Source of the DNA: Vespa crabro
Taxonomy: Eukaryota > Arthropoda > Insecta > Hymenoptera > Vespidae
Assembly (NCBI RefSeq): GCF_910589235.1
Contig: NC_060956.1
Location: forward strand, 11,996,999 to 12,060,998
Reading direction: 5' to 3'
Length of the DNA: 64,000 nucleotides
Shown here: piece after piece, positions 13,301 through 26,810 of the stretch
How positions within the stretch are numbered: the first letter of the stretch is position 1
How the letters are laid out: each line of letters begins with the position of its first letter
Program-made: the position numbers and the translations under genes
Notes under the pieces: model-generated
Told to the model about the DNA's origin: nothing
What the model saw: only the letters and a program-made list of their open reading frames with translations
Database searches by the model: none

Positions 13301-14393
13301 ATTCGCGTATGTCGATTACGTTTTTCGACAATAATCATATGAAAACGCGTATTTAAACATAGTACAAACGTTATATTCCTGTTATATTCTTTATTCTGCA
13401 TCGATAGAATATAAAATCAATGAAATTGGACGAGATTTCAAGTTTTCGTTTTTCGACGATACGCGTATATGAGGGAAAAATCGTATATACGATATGAAAG
13501 AATGTTAAAAACTTTGATTCCAATATAAAATAGATGTTTGATCTTATGAAATGCAATGTTCTGAATCGATTGGTAACATTTTTCTAACTGTGGCACAAGT
13601 ATTATTAAAGATTTCACGATTTCATCTTCGCATATACCGAAATTCGCGTATGTCGATTATGTTTTTCGACAATTATAATATGAAGACGCGTATTTAAACA
13701 TAGTAAAAACGTTATATTCTTGTTATATTCTTTATTCTGCATCGATAGAATCTAAAATCAATGAAATTGAACGAGATTTCAAGTTTTCGTTTTTCGACGA
13801 TACGCGTATATGAGCGAAAAATCGTATATACGATATGAAAGAATGTTAAAAACTTTGATTCCAATATAAAATAGATGTTTGATCTCATGAAATGCAATGT
13901 TCTGAATCGATTGGTAACATTTTTCTAACTGTGGCACAAGTATTATTAAAGATTTCACGATTTTATCTTCGCATATACCGAAATTCGCGTATGTCGATTA
14001 CGTTTTTCGACAATTATCATATGAAAACGCGTATTTAAACATAGTACAAACGTTATATTCCTGTTATATTCTTTATTCTGCATCGATAGAATATAAAATC
14101 AATGAAATTGAACGAGATTTCAAGTTTTCGTTTTTCGACGATACGCGTATATGAGCGAAAAATCGTATATACGATATGAAAGAATGTTAAAAACTTTGTT
14201 TCCAATATGAAATAGATGTTTGATCTTATGAAATGCAATGTTCTGAATCGATTGGTAACATTTTTCTAACTGTGGCACAAGTATTATTAAAGATTTCACG
14301 ATTTTATCTTCGCATATACCGAAATTCGCGTATGTCGATTATGTTTTTCGACAATTATCATATGAAAACGCGTATTTAAACATAGTAAAAACG
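10303..14393. repeat. Mosaic segment with weak 10- and 3-monomer repetition
   Basis: The monomers at 10303 and 10644 (GAATCTAAAATC, TTATAATATGAAG, then AATATGAAATAG) recur at 13712 and 14053, a displacement of ten monomers less one base. Inside, the monomer at 10985 resembles that at 12008 and the flank CCGAAAATCGCG with TTATGATATG recurs, a three-monomer displacement. A one-base deletion is seen near 13251 (CTGTGCAAAAG). No single higher-order length dominates. The class with GAATTTAAAATC and ACATTGATTCC first appears here and then fills the next subarray. Confidence 0.75.
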
Positions 14394-17300
14394 TTATATT
14401 CTTGTTATATTCTTTATTCTGCATCGATAGAATTTAAAATCAATGAAATTGAACGAGATTTCAAGTTTTCGTTTTTCGACGATACGCCTATATGAGCGAA
14501 AAATCGTATATACGATATGAAAGAATGTTAAAAACTTTGATTCCAATATAAAATAGATGTTTGATCTTATGAAATGCAATGTTCTGAATCGATTGGTAAC
14601 ATTTTTCTAACTGTGGCAGAAGTATTATTAAAGATTTCACGATTTCATCTTCGCATATACCGAAATTCGCGTATGTCGATTAGGTTTTTCGACAATTATC
14701 ATATGAAAACGCGTATTTAAACATAGTAAAAACGTTATATTCTTGTTATATTCTTTATTCTGCATCGATAGAATATAAAATCAATGAAATTGAACGAGAT
14801 TTCAAGTTTTCGTTTTTCGACGATACGCGTATATGAGCGAAAAATCGTATATACGATATGAAAGAATGTTAAAAACTTTGATTCCAATATAAAATAGATG
14901 TTTGATCTCATGAAATGCAATGTTCTGAATCGATTGGTAACATTTTTCTAACTGTGGCACAAGTATTATTAAAGATTCCACGATTTTATCTTCGCATATA
15001 CCGAAATTCGCGTATGTCGATTATGTTTTTCGACAATTATCATATGAAGACGCGTATTTAAACATAGTAAAAACGATATATTCTTGTTATATTCTTTATT
15101 CTGCATCGATAGAATTTAAAATCAATGAAATTGAACGAGATTTCAAGTTTTCGTTTTTCGACGATACGCGTATATGAGCGAAAAATCGTATATACGATAT
15201 GAAAGAATGTTAAAAACATTGATTCCAATATAAAATAGATGTTTGATCTTATGAAATGCAATGTTCTGAATCGATTGGTAACATTTTTCTAACTGTGGCA
15301 CAAGTATTATTAAAGATTTCACGATTTTATCTTCGCATATACCGAAATTCGCGTATGTCGATTATGTTTTTCGACAATTATCATATGAAAACGCGTATTT
15401 AAACATAGTAAAAACGTTATATTCTTGTTATATTCTTTATTCTGCATCGATAGAATTTAAAATCAATGAAATTGAACGAGATTTCAAGTTTTCGTTTTTC
15501 GACGATACGCGTATATGATCGAAAAATCGTATATACGATATGAAGAATGTTAAAAACTTTGATTCCAATATAAAATAGATGTTTGATCTTATGAAATGCA
15601 ATGTTCTGAATCGATTGGTAACATTTTTCTAACTGTGGCACAAGTATTATTAAAGATTTCACGATTTTATCTTCGCATATACCGAAATTCGCGTATGTCG
15701 ATTATGTTTTTCGACAATTATCATATGAAAACGCGTATTTAAACATAGTAAAAACGTTATATTCTTGTTATATTCTTTATTCTACATCGATAGAATTTAA
15801 AATCAATGAAATTGAACGAGATTTCAAGTTTTCGTTTTTCGACGATACGCCTATATGAGCGAAAAATCGTATATACGATATGAAAGAATGTTAAAAACTT
15901 TGATTCCAATATAAAATAGATGTTTGATCTTATGAAATGCAATGTTCTGAATCGATTGGTAACATTTTTCTAACTGTGGCACAAGTATTATTAAAGATTT
16001 CACGATTTCATCTTCGCATATACCGAAATTCGCGTATGTCGATTAGGTTTTTCGACAATTATCATATGAAAACGCGTATTTAAACATAGTAAAAACGTTA
16101 TATTCTTGTTATATTCTTTATTCTGCATCGATAGAATATAAAATCAATGAAATTGAACGAGATTTCAAGTTTTCGTTTTTCGACGATACGCGTATATGAG
16201 CGAAAAATCGTATATACGATATGAAAGAATGTTAAAAACTTTGATTCCAATATAAAATAGATGTTTGATCTCATGAAATGCAATGTTCTGAATCGATTGG
16301 TAACATTTTTCTAACTGTGGCACAAGTATTATTAAAGATTCCACGATTTTATCTCCGCATATACCGAAATTCGCGTATGTCGATTATGTTTTTCGACAAT
16401 TATCATATGAAGACGCGTATTTAAACATAGTAAAAACGTTATATTCTTGTTATATTCTTTATTCTGCATCGATAGAATTTAAAATCAATGAAATTGAACG
16501 AGATTTCAAGTTTTCGTTTTTCGACGATACGCGTATATGAGCGAAAAATCGTATATACGATATGAAAGAATGTTAAAAACATTGATTCCAATATAAAATA
16601 GATGTTTGATCTTATGAAATGCAATGTTCTGAATCGATTGGTAACATTTTTCTAACTGTGGCACAAGTATTAATAAAGATTTCACGATTTTATCTTCGCA
16701 TATACCGAAATTCGCGTATGTCGATTATGTTTTTCGACAATTATCATATGAAAACGCGTATTTAAACATAGTAAAAACGTTATATTCTTGTTATATTCTT
16801 TATTCTGCATCGATAGAATTTAAAATCAATGAAATTGAACGAGATTTCAAGTTTTCGTTTTTCGACGATACGCGTATATGATCGAAAAATCGTATATACG
16901 ATTTGAAAGAATGTTAAAAACTTTGATTCCAATATAAAATAGATGTTTGATCTTATGAAATGCAATGTTCTGAATCGTTTGGTAACATTTTTCTAACTGT
17001 GGCACAAGTATTATTAAAGATTTCACGATTTTATCTTCGCGAATACCGAAATTCGCGTATGTCGATTACGTTTTTCGACAATAATCATATGAAAACGCGT
17101 ATTTAAACATAGTACAAACGTTATATTCCTGTTATATTCTTTATTCTGCATCGATAGAATATAAAATCAATGAAATTGAACGAGATTTCAAGTTTTCGTT
17201 TTTCGACGATACGCGTATATGAGCGAAAAATCGTATATACGATATGAAAGAATGTTAAAAACTTTGATTCCAATATAAAATAGATGTTTGATCTTATGAA

Positions 17301-19167
17301 ATGCAATGTTCTGAATCGATTGGTAACATTTTTCTAACTGTGGCACAAGTATTATTAAAGATTTCACGATTTCATCTTCGCATATACCGAAATTCGCGTA
17401 TGTCGATTAGGTTTTTCGACAATTATCATATGAAAACGCGTATTTAAACATAGTAAAAACGTTATATTCTTGTTATATTCTTTATTCTGCATCGATAGAA
17501 TATAAAATCATTGAAATTGAACGAGATTTCAAGTTTTCGTTTTTCGACGATACGCGTATATGAGCGAAAAATCGTATATACGATATGAAAGAATGTTAAA
17601 AACTTTGATTCCAATATAAAATAGATGTTTGATCTCATGAAATGCAATGTTCTGAATCGATTGGTAACATTTTTCTAACTGTGGCACAAGTATTATTAAA
17701 GATTTCACGATTTTATCTTCGCATATACCGAAATTCGCGTATGTCGATTATGTTTTTCGACAATTATCATATGAAGACGCGTATTTAAACATAGTAAAAA
17801 CGTTATATTCTTGTTATATTCTTTATTCTGCATCGATGGAATTTAAAATCAATGAAATTGAACGAGATTTCAAGTTTTCGTTTTTCGACGATACGCGTAT
17901 ATGAGCGAAAAATCGTATATACGATATGAAAGAATGTTAAAAACATTGATTCCAATATAAAATAGATGTTTGATCTTATGAAATGCAATGTTCTGAATCG
18001 ATTGGTAACATTTTTCTAACTGTGGCACAAGTATTATTAAAGATTTCACGATTTTATCTTCGCATATACCGAAATTCGCGTATGTCGATTATGTTTTTCG
18101 ACAATTATCATATGAAAACGCGTATTTAAACATAGTAAAAACGTTATATTCTTGTTATAATCTTTATTCTGCATCGATAGAATTTAAAATCAATGAAATT
18201 GAACGAGATTTCAAGTTTTCGTTTTTCGACGATACGCGTATATGATCGAAAAATCGTATATACGATATGAAAGAATGTTAAAAACTTTGATTCCAATATA
18301 AAATAGATGTTTGATCTTATGAAATGCAATGTTCTGAATCGTTTGGTAACATTTTTCTAACTGTGGCACAAGTATTATTAAAGATTTCACGATTTTATCT
18401 TCGCGAATACCGAAATTCGCGTATGTCGATTACGTTTTTCGACAATAATCATATGAAAACGCGTATTTAAACATAGTAGAAACGTTATATTCCTGTTATA
18501 TTCTTTATTCTGCATCGATAGAATATAAAATCAATGAAATTGAACGAGATTTCAAGTTTTCGTTTTTCGACGATACGCGTATATGAGCGAAAAATCGTAT
18601 ATACGATATGAAAGAATGTTAAAAACTTTGATTCCAATATAAAATAGATGTTTGATCTTATGAAATGCAATGTTCTGAATCGATTGGTAACATTTTTCTA
18701 ACTGTGGCACAAGTATTATTAAAGATTTCACGATTTCATCTTCGCATATACCGAAATTCGCGTATGTCGATTAGGTTTTTCGACAATTATCATATGAAAA
18801 CGCGTATTTAAACATAGTAAAAAACGTTATATTCTTGTTATATTCTTTATTCTGCATCGATAGAATATAAATTCAATGAAATTGAACGAGATTTCAAGTT
18901 TTCGTTTTTCGACGATACGCGTATATGAGCGAAAAATCGTATATACGATATGAAAGAATGTTAAAAACTTTGATTCCAATATAAAATAGATGTTTGATCT
19001 CATGAAATGCAATGTTCTGAATCGATTGGTAACATTTTTCTAACTGTGGCACAAGTATTATTAAAGATTTCACGATTTTATCTTCGCATATACCGAAATT
19101 CGCGTATGTCGATTATGTTTTTCGACAATTATCATATGAAAACGCGTATTTAAACATAGTAAAAACG
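14394..19167. repeat. 14-monomer higher-order unit (4774 bp) built on a 4-monomer rhythm, copy 1
   Basis: The four-beat order is: a lead monomer (with GCCTATATG, or a plain copy), one with GATCTCATG, one with ACATTGATTCC, and one with TATATGATCG. It runs through 14394, 15757, 17121 and 18485 as successive leads. The whole block recurs about 4774 bp downstream with its private changes: ACGATATATT (15074 and 19848), ATCTCCGC (16351 and 21126) and ATTTGAAAG (16901 and 21676). Copy 1 has a one-base deletion near 15542 and a one-base insertion near 18819. Confidence 0.85.
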
Positions 19168-22100
19168 TTATATTCTTGTTATATTCTTTATTCTGCATCG
19201 ATAGAATTTAAAATCAATGAAATTGAACGAGATTTCAAGTTTTCGTTTTTCGACGATACGCCTATATGAGCGAAAAATCGTATATACGATATGAAAGAAT
19301 GTTAAAAACTTTGATTCCAATATAAAATAGATGTTTGATCTTATGAAATGCAATGTTCTGAATCGATTGGTAACATTTTTCTAACTGTGGCAGAAGTATT
19401 ATTAAAGATTTCACGATTTCATCTTCGCATATACCGAAATTCGCGTATGTCGATTAGGTTTTTCGACAATTATCATATGAAAACGCGTATTTAAACATAG
19501 TAAAAACGTTATATTCTTGTTATATTCTTTATTCTGCATCGATAGAATATAAAATCAATGAAATTGAACGAGATTTCAAGTTTTCGTTTTTCGACGATAC
19601 GCGTATATGAGCGAAAAATCGTATATACGATATGAAAGAATGTTAAAAACTTTGATTCCAATATAAAATAGATGTTTGATCTCATGAAATGCAATGTTCT
19701 GAATCGATTGGTAACATTTTTCTAACTGTGGCACAAGTATTATTAAAGATTCCACGATTTTATCTTCGCATATACCGAAATTCGCGTATGTCGATTATGT
19801 TTTTCGACAATTATCATATGAAGACGCGTATTTCAACATAGTAAAAACGATATATTCTTGTTATATTCTTTATTCTGCATCGATAGAATTTAAAATCAAT
19901 GAAATTGAACGAGATTTCAAGTTTTCGTTTTTCGACGATACGCGTATATGAGCGAAAAATCGTATATACGATATGAAAGAATGTTAAAAACATTGATTCC
20001 AATATAAAATAGATGTTTGATCTTATGAAATGCAATGTTCTGAATCGATTGGTAACATTTTTCTAACTGTGGCACAAGTATTATTAAAGATTTCACGATT
20101 TTATCTTCGCATATACCGAAATTCGCGTATGTCGATTATGTTTTTCGACAATTATCATATGAAAACGCGTATTTAAACATAGTAAAAACGTTATATTCTT
20201 GTTATATTCTTTATTCTGCATCGATAGAATTTAAAATCAATGAAATTGAACGAGATTTCAAGTTTTCGTTTTTCGACGATACGCGTATATGATCGAAAAA
20301 TCGTATATACGATATGAAAGAATGTTAAAAACTTTGATTCCAATATAAAATAGATGTTTGATCTTATGAAATGCAATGTTCTGAATCGATTGGTAACATT
20401 TTTCTAACTGTGGCACAAGTATTATTAAAGATTTCACGATTTTATCTTCGCATATACCGAAATTCGCGTATGTCGATTATGTTTTTCGACAATTATCATA
20501 TGAAAACGCGTATTTAAACATAGTAAAAACGTTATATTCTTGTTATATTCTTTATTCTACATCGATAGAATTTAAAATCAATGAAATTGAACGAGATTTC
20601 AAGTTTTCGTTTTTCGACGATACGCCTATATGAGCGAAAAATCGTATATACGATATGAAAGAATGTTAAAAACTTTGATTCCAATATAAAATAGATGTTT
20701 GATCTTATGAAATGCAATGTTCTGAATCGATTGGTAACATTTTTCTAACTGTGGCACAAGTATTATTAAAGATTTCACGATTTCATCTTCGCATATACCG
20801 AAATTCGCGTATGTCGATTAGGTTTTTCGACAATTATCATATGAAAACGCGTATTTAAACATAGTAAAAACGTTATATTCTTATTATATTCTTTATTCTG
20901 CATCGATAGAATATAAAATCAATGAAATTGAACGAGATTTCAAGTTTTCGTTTTTCGACGATACGCGTATATGAGCGAAAAATCGTATATACGATATGAA
21001 AGAATGTTAAAAACTTTGATTCCAATATAAAATAGATGTTTGATCTCATGAAATGCAATGTTCTGAATCGATTGGTAACATTTTTCTAACTGTGGCACAA
21101 GTATTATTAAAGATTCCACGATTTTATCTCCGCATATACCGAAATTCGCGTATGTCGATTATGTTTTTCGACAATTATCATATGAAGACGCGTATTTAAA
21201 CATAGTAAAAACGTTATATTCTTGTTATATTCTTTATTCTGCATCGATAGAATTTAAAATCAATGAAATTGAACGAGATTTCAAGTTTTCGTTTTTCGAC
21301 GATACGCGTATATGAGCGAAAAATCGTATATACGATATGAAAGAATGTTAAAAACATTGATTCCAATATAAAATAGATGTTTGATCTTATGAAATGCAAT
21401 GTTCTGAATCGATTGGTAACATTTTTCTAACTGTGGCACAAGTATTAATAAAGATTTCACGATTTTATCTTCGCATATACCGAAATTCGCGTATGTCGAT
21501 TATGTTTTTCGACAATTATCATATGAAAACGCGTATTTAAACATAGTAAAAACGTTATATTCTTGTTATATTCTTTATTCTGCATCGATAGAATTTAAAA
21601 TCAATGAAATTGAACGAGATTTCAAGTTTTCGTTTTTCGACGATACGCGTATATGATCGAAAAATCGTATATACGATTTGAAAGAATGTTAAAAACTTTG
21701 ATTCCAATATAAAATAGATGTTTGATCTTATGAAATGCAATGTTCTGAATCGTTTGGTAACATTTTTCTAACTGTGGCACAAGTATTATTAAAGATTTCA
21801 CGATTTTATCTTCGCGAATACCGAAATTCGCGTATGTCGATTACGTTTTTCGACAATAATCATATGAAAACGCGTATTTAAACATAGTACAAACGTTATA
21901 TTCCTGTTATATTCTTTATTCTGCATCGATAGAATATAAAATCAATGAAATTGAACGAGATTTCAAGTTTTCGTTTTTCGACGATACGCGTATATGAGCG
22001 AAAAATCGTATATACGATATGAAAGAATGTTAAAAACTTTGATTCCAATATAAAATAGATGTTTGATCTTATGAAATGCAATGTTCTGAATCGATTGGTA

Positions 22101-22236
22101 ACATTTTTCTAACTGTGGCACAAGTATTATTAAAGATTTCACGATTTTATCTTCGCATATACCGAAATTCGCGTATGTCGATTATGTTTTTCGACAATTA
22201 TCATATGAAAACGCGTATTTAAACATAGTAAAAACG
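19168..22236. repeat. 14-monomer unit, copy 2, truncated after nine monomers
   Basis: Nine monomers match 14394-17461 in order and in private variants. At the tenth position, where copy 1 has a monomer with TCATTGAAATTG and GATCTCATG, this copy has a chimeric monomer (22237). Homology to copy 1 therefore ends at a recombination junction. Confidence 0.85.
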
Positions 22237-22577
22237 TTATATTCTTGTTATAATCTTTATTCTGCATCGATAGAATTTAAAATCAATGAAATTGAACGAG
22301 ATTTCAAGTTTTCGTTTTTCGACGATACGCGTATATGATCGAAAAATCGTATATACGATATGAAAGAATGTTAAAAACTTTGATTCCAATATAAAATAGA
22401 TGTTTGATCTCATGAAATGCAATGTTCTGAATCGATTGGTAACATTTTTCTAACTGTGGCACAAGTATTATTAAAGATTTCACGATTTTATCTTCGCATA
22501 TACCGAAATTCGCGTATGTCGATTATATTTTTCGACAATTATCATATGAAGACGCGTATTTAAACATAGTCAAAACG
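22237..22577 (+). repeat. Chimeric monomer at a recombination junction
   Basis: The left part carries the haplotype of the fourth-beat monomers (TTATAATCTTTATT, GAATTTAAAATC, TATATGATCG). The right end carries GATCTCATG, diagnostic of the second-beat monomers. The switch lies between about 22340 and 22410. This is the expected product of unequal exchange or gene conversion between out-of-register monomers. It coincides with the end of homology to the upstream 14-monomer unit. Confidence 0.8.
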
Positions 22578-25500
22578 TTATATTCTTGTTATGTTCTTTA
22601 TTCTGCATCGATAGAATTTAAAATCAATGAAATTGAACGAGATTTCAAGTTTTCGTTTTTCGACGATACGCGTATATGAGCGAAAAATCGTATATACGAT
22701 ATGAAAGAATGTTAAAAACATTGATTCCAATATAAAATAGATGTTTGATCTTATGAAATGCAATGTTCTGAATCGATTGGTAACATTTTTCTAACTGTGG
22801 CACAAGTATTATTAAAGATTTCACGATTTTATCTTCGCATATACCGAAATTCGCGTATGTCGATTATGTTTTTCGACAATTATCATATGAAAACGCGTAT
22901 TTAAACATAGTAAAAACGTTATATTCTTGTTATAATCTTTATTCTGCATCGATAGAATTTAAAATCAATGAAATTGAACGAGATTTCAAGTTTTCGTTTT
23001 TCGACGATACGCGTATATGATCGAAAAATCGTATATACGATATGAAAGAATGTTAAAAACTTTGATTCCAATATAAAATAGATGTTTGATCTTATGAAAT
23101 GCAATGTTCTGAATCGTTTGGTAACATTTTTCTAACTGTGGCACAAGTATTATTAAAGATTTCACGATTTTATCTTCGCGAATACCGAAATTCGCGTATG
23201 TCGATTACGTTTTTCGACAATAATCATATGAAAACGCGTATTTAAACATAGTACAAACGTTATATTCCTGTTATATTCTTTATTCTGCATCGATAGAATA
23301 TAAAATCAATGAAATTGAACGAGATTTCAAGTTTTCGTTTTTCGACGATACGCGTATATGAGCGAAAAAATCGTATATACGATATGAAAGAATGTTAAAA
23401 ACTTTGATTCCAATATAAAATAGATGTTTGATCTTATGAAATGCAATGTTCTGAATCGATTGGTAACATTTTTCTAACTGTGGCACAAGTATTATTAAAG
23501 ATTTCACGATTTCATCTTCGCATATACCGAAATTCGCGTATGTCGATTAGGTTTTTCGACAATTATCATATGAAAACGCGTATTTAAACATAGTAAAAAC
23601 GTTATATTCTTGTTATATTCTTTATTCTGCATCGATAGAATATAAAATCATTGAAATTGAACGAGATTTCAAGTTTTCGTTTTTCGACGATACGCGTATA
23701 TGAGCGAAAAATCGTATATACGATATGAAAGAATGTTAAAAACTTTGATTCCAATATAAAATAGATGTTTGATCTCATGAAATGCAATGTTCTGAATCGA
23801 TTGGTAACATTTTTCTAACTGTGGCACAAGTATTATTAAAGATTTCACGATTTTATCTTCGCATATACCGAAATTCGCGTATGTCGATTATGTTTTTCGA
23901 CAATTATCATATGAAGACGCGTATTTAAACATAGTAAAAACGTTATATTCTTGTTATATTCTTTATTCTGCATCGATAGAATTTAAAATCAATGAAATTG
24001 AACGAGATTTCAAGTTTTCGTTTTTCGACGATACGCGTATATGAGCGAAAAATCGTATATACGATATGAAAGAATGTTAAAAACATTGATTCCAATATAA
24101 AATAGATGTTTGATCTTATGAAATGCAATGTTCTGAATCGATTGGTAACATTTTTCTAACTGTGGCACAAGTATTATTAAAGATTTCACGATTTTATCTT
24201 CGCATATACCGAAATTCGCGTATGTCGATTATGTTTTTCGACAATTATCATATGAAAACGCGTATTTAAACATAGTAAAAACGTTATATTCTTGTTATAA
24301 TCTTTATTCTGCATCGATAGAATTTAAAATCAATGAAATTGAACGAGATTTCAAGTTTTCGTTTTTCGACGATACGCGTATATGATCGAAAAATCGTATA
24401 TACGATATGAAAGAATGTTAAAAACTTTGATTCCAATATAAAATAGATGTTTGATCTTATGAAATGCAATGTTCTGAATCGTTTGGTAACATTTTTCTAA
24501 CTGTGGCACAAGTATTAATAAAGATTTCACGATTTTATCTTCGCGAATACCGAAATTCGCGTATGTCGATTACGTTTTTCGACAATAATCATATGAAAAC
24601 GCGTATTTAAACATAGTACAAACGTTATATTCCTGTTATATTCTTTATTCTGCATCGATAGAATATAAAATCAATGAAATTGAACGAGATTTCAAGTTTT
24701 CGTTTTTCGACGATACGCGTATATGAGCGAAAAATCGTATATACGATATGAAAGAATGTTAAAAACTTTGATTCCAATATAAAATAGATGTTTGATCTTA
24801 TGAAATGCAATGTTCTGAATCGATTGGTAACATTTTTCTAACTGTGGCACAAGTATTATTAAAGATTTCTCGATTTCATCTTCGCATATACCGAAATTCG
24901 CGTATGTCGATTAGGTTTTTCGACAATTATCATATGAAAACGCGTATTTAAACATAGTAAAAACGTTATATTCTTGTTATATTCTTTATTCTGCATCGAT
25001 AGAATATAAATTCAATGAAATTGAACGAGATTTCAAGTTTTCGTTTTTCGACGATACGCGTATATGAGCGAAAAATCGTATATACGATATGAAAGAATGT
25101 TAAAAACTTTGATTCCAATATAAAATAGATGTTTGATCTCATGAAATGCAATGTTCTGAATCGATTGGTAACATTTTTCTAACTGTGGCACAAGTATTAT
25201 TAAAGATTTCACGATTTTATCTTCGCATATACCGAAATTCGCGTATGTCGATTATATTTTTCGACAATTATCATATGAAGACGCGTATTTAAACATAGTC
25301 AAAACGTTATATTCTTGTTATGTTCTTTATTCTGCATCGATAGAATTTAAAATCAATGAAATTGAACGAGATTTCAAGTTTTCGTTTTTCGACGATACGC
25401 GTATATGAGCGAAAAATCGTATATACGATATGAAAGAATGTTAAAAACATTGATTCCAATATAAAATAGATGTTTGATCTTATGAAATGCAATGTTCTGA

Positions 25501-25647
25501 ATCGATTGGTAACATTTTTCTAACTGTGGCACAAGTATTATTAAAGATTTCAAGATTTTATCTTCGCATGTACCGAAATTCGCGTATGTCGATTATGTTT
25601 TTCAACAATTATCATATGAAAACGCGTATTTAAACATAGTACAAACG
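22578..25647. repeat. 4-monomer repeat (1364 bp) with an 8-monomer super-repeat
   Basis: The same four-beat order continues from 22578, 23943 and 25307. The monomers at 22578 and 25307 share three rare changes: GATTATATTTTTCG, GTCAAAACG and TTATGTTC. This gives an 8-monomer (2729 bp) displacement. The monomers at 23602 (TCATTGAAATTG) and 24966 (AAATTCAATG) match 17462 and 18827, an 18-monomer displacement from the upstream block. One inserted A is present near 23366 (GCGAAAAAATCG). Confidence 0.82.
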
Positions 25648-26800
25648 TTATATTCCTGTTATATTCTTTATTCTGCATCGATAGAATATAAAATCAATGA
25701 AATTGAACGAGATTTCAAGTTTTCGTTTTTCGACGATACGCGTATATGAGCGAAAAATCGTATATACGATATGAAAGAATGTTAAAAACTTTGATTCCAA
25801 TATAAAATAGATGTTTGATCTTATGAAATGCAATGTTCTGAATCGATTGGTAACATTTTTCTAACTGTGGCAGAAGTATTGTTAAAGATTCCACGATTTT
25901 ATCTTCGCATATACCGAAATTCGCGTATGACGATTACGTTTTTCGACAATTATCATATGAAAACGCGTATTTAAACATAGTAAAAACGTTATATTCTTGT
26001 TATATTCTTTATTCTGCATCGATAGAATATAAAATCAATGAAATTGAACGAGATTTCAAGTTTTCGTTTTTCGCCGATACGCGTATATGAGCGAAAAATC
26101 GTATATACGATATGAAAGAATGTTAAAAACTTTGATTCCAATATAAAATAGATGTTTGATCTTATGAAATGCAATGTTCTGAATCGATTGATAACATTTT
26201 TCTAACTGTGGCACAAGTATTATTTAAGATTTCACGATTTTATCTTCGCATATACCGAAAATCGCGTATGTCGATTACGTTTTTCGACAATTATGATATG
26301 AAAACGCGTATTTAAACATAGTAGAAACGTTATATACTTGTTATATTCTTTATTCTGCATCGATAGAATATAAAATCAATGAAATTGAACGAGATTTCAA
26401 GTTTTCGTTTTTCAAAGATACGCGTATATGTGCGAAAAATCGTATATACGATATGAAAGAATGTTAAAAACTTTGATTCCAATATAAAATAGATGTTTGA
26501 TCTTATGAAATGCCATGTACTGAATGGATTGGTAACAATTTTCTAACTGTGGCAAAAGTATTATTAAAGATTTCACGATTTCATCTTCGCATATACCGAA
26601 ATTCGCGTATGTCGATTAGGTTTTTCGACAATTATCATATGAAAACGCGTATTTAAACATAGTACAAACGTTATATTCCTGTTATATTCTTTATTCTGCA
26701 TCGATAGAATATAAAATCAATGAAATTGAACGAGATTTCAAGTTTTCGTTTTTCGACGATACGCGTATATGAGCGAAAAATCGTATATACGATATGAAAG

Positions 26801-26810
26801 GTATACAAAG
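26801..26810. other. Unique 6-bp length change in one monomer
   Basis: Where other copies read GAAAGAATGTTAAA, this copy reads GAAAGGTATACAAAGTTAAA. The unit at 26671 is therefore 347 bp. It is the largest length change in the window and is not shared with its higher-order partners at 34861 and 38953, so it arose after that duplication. It includes the palindrome GTATAC. Confidence 0.9.
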
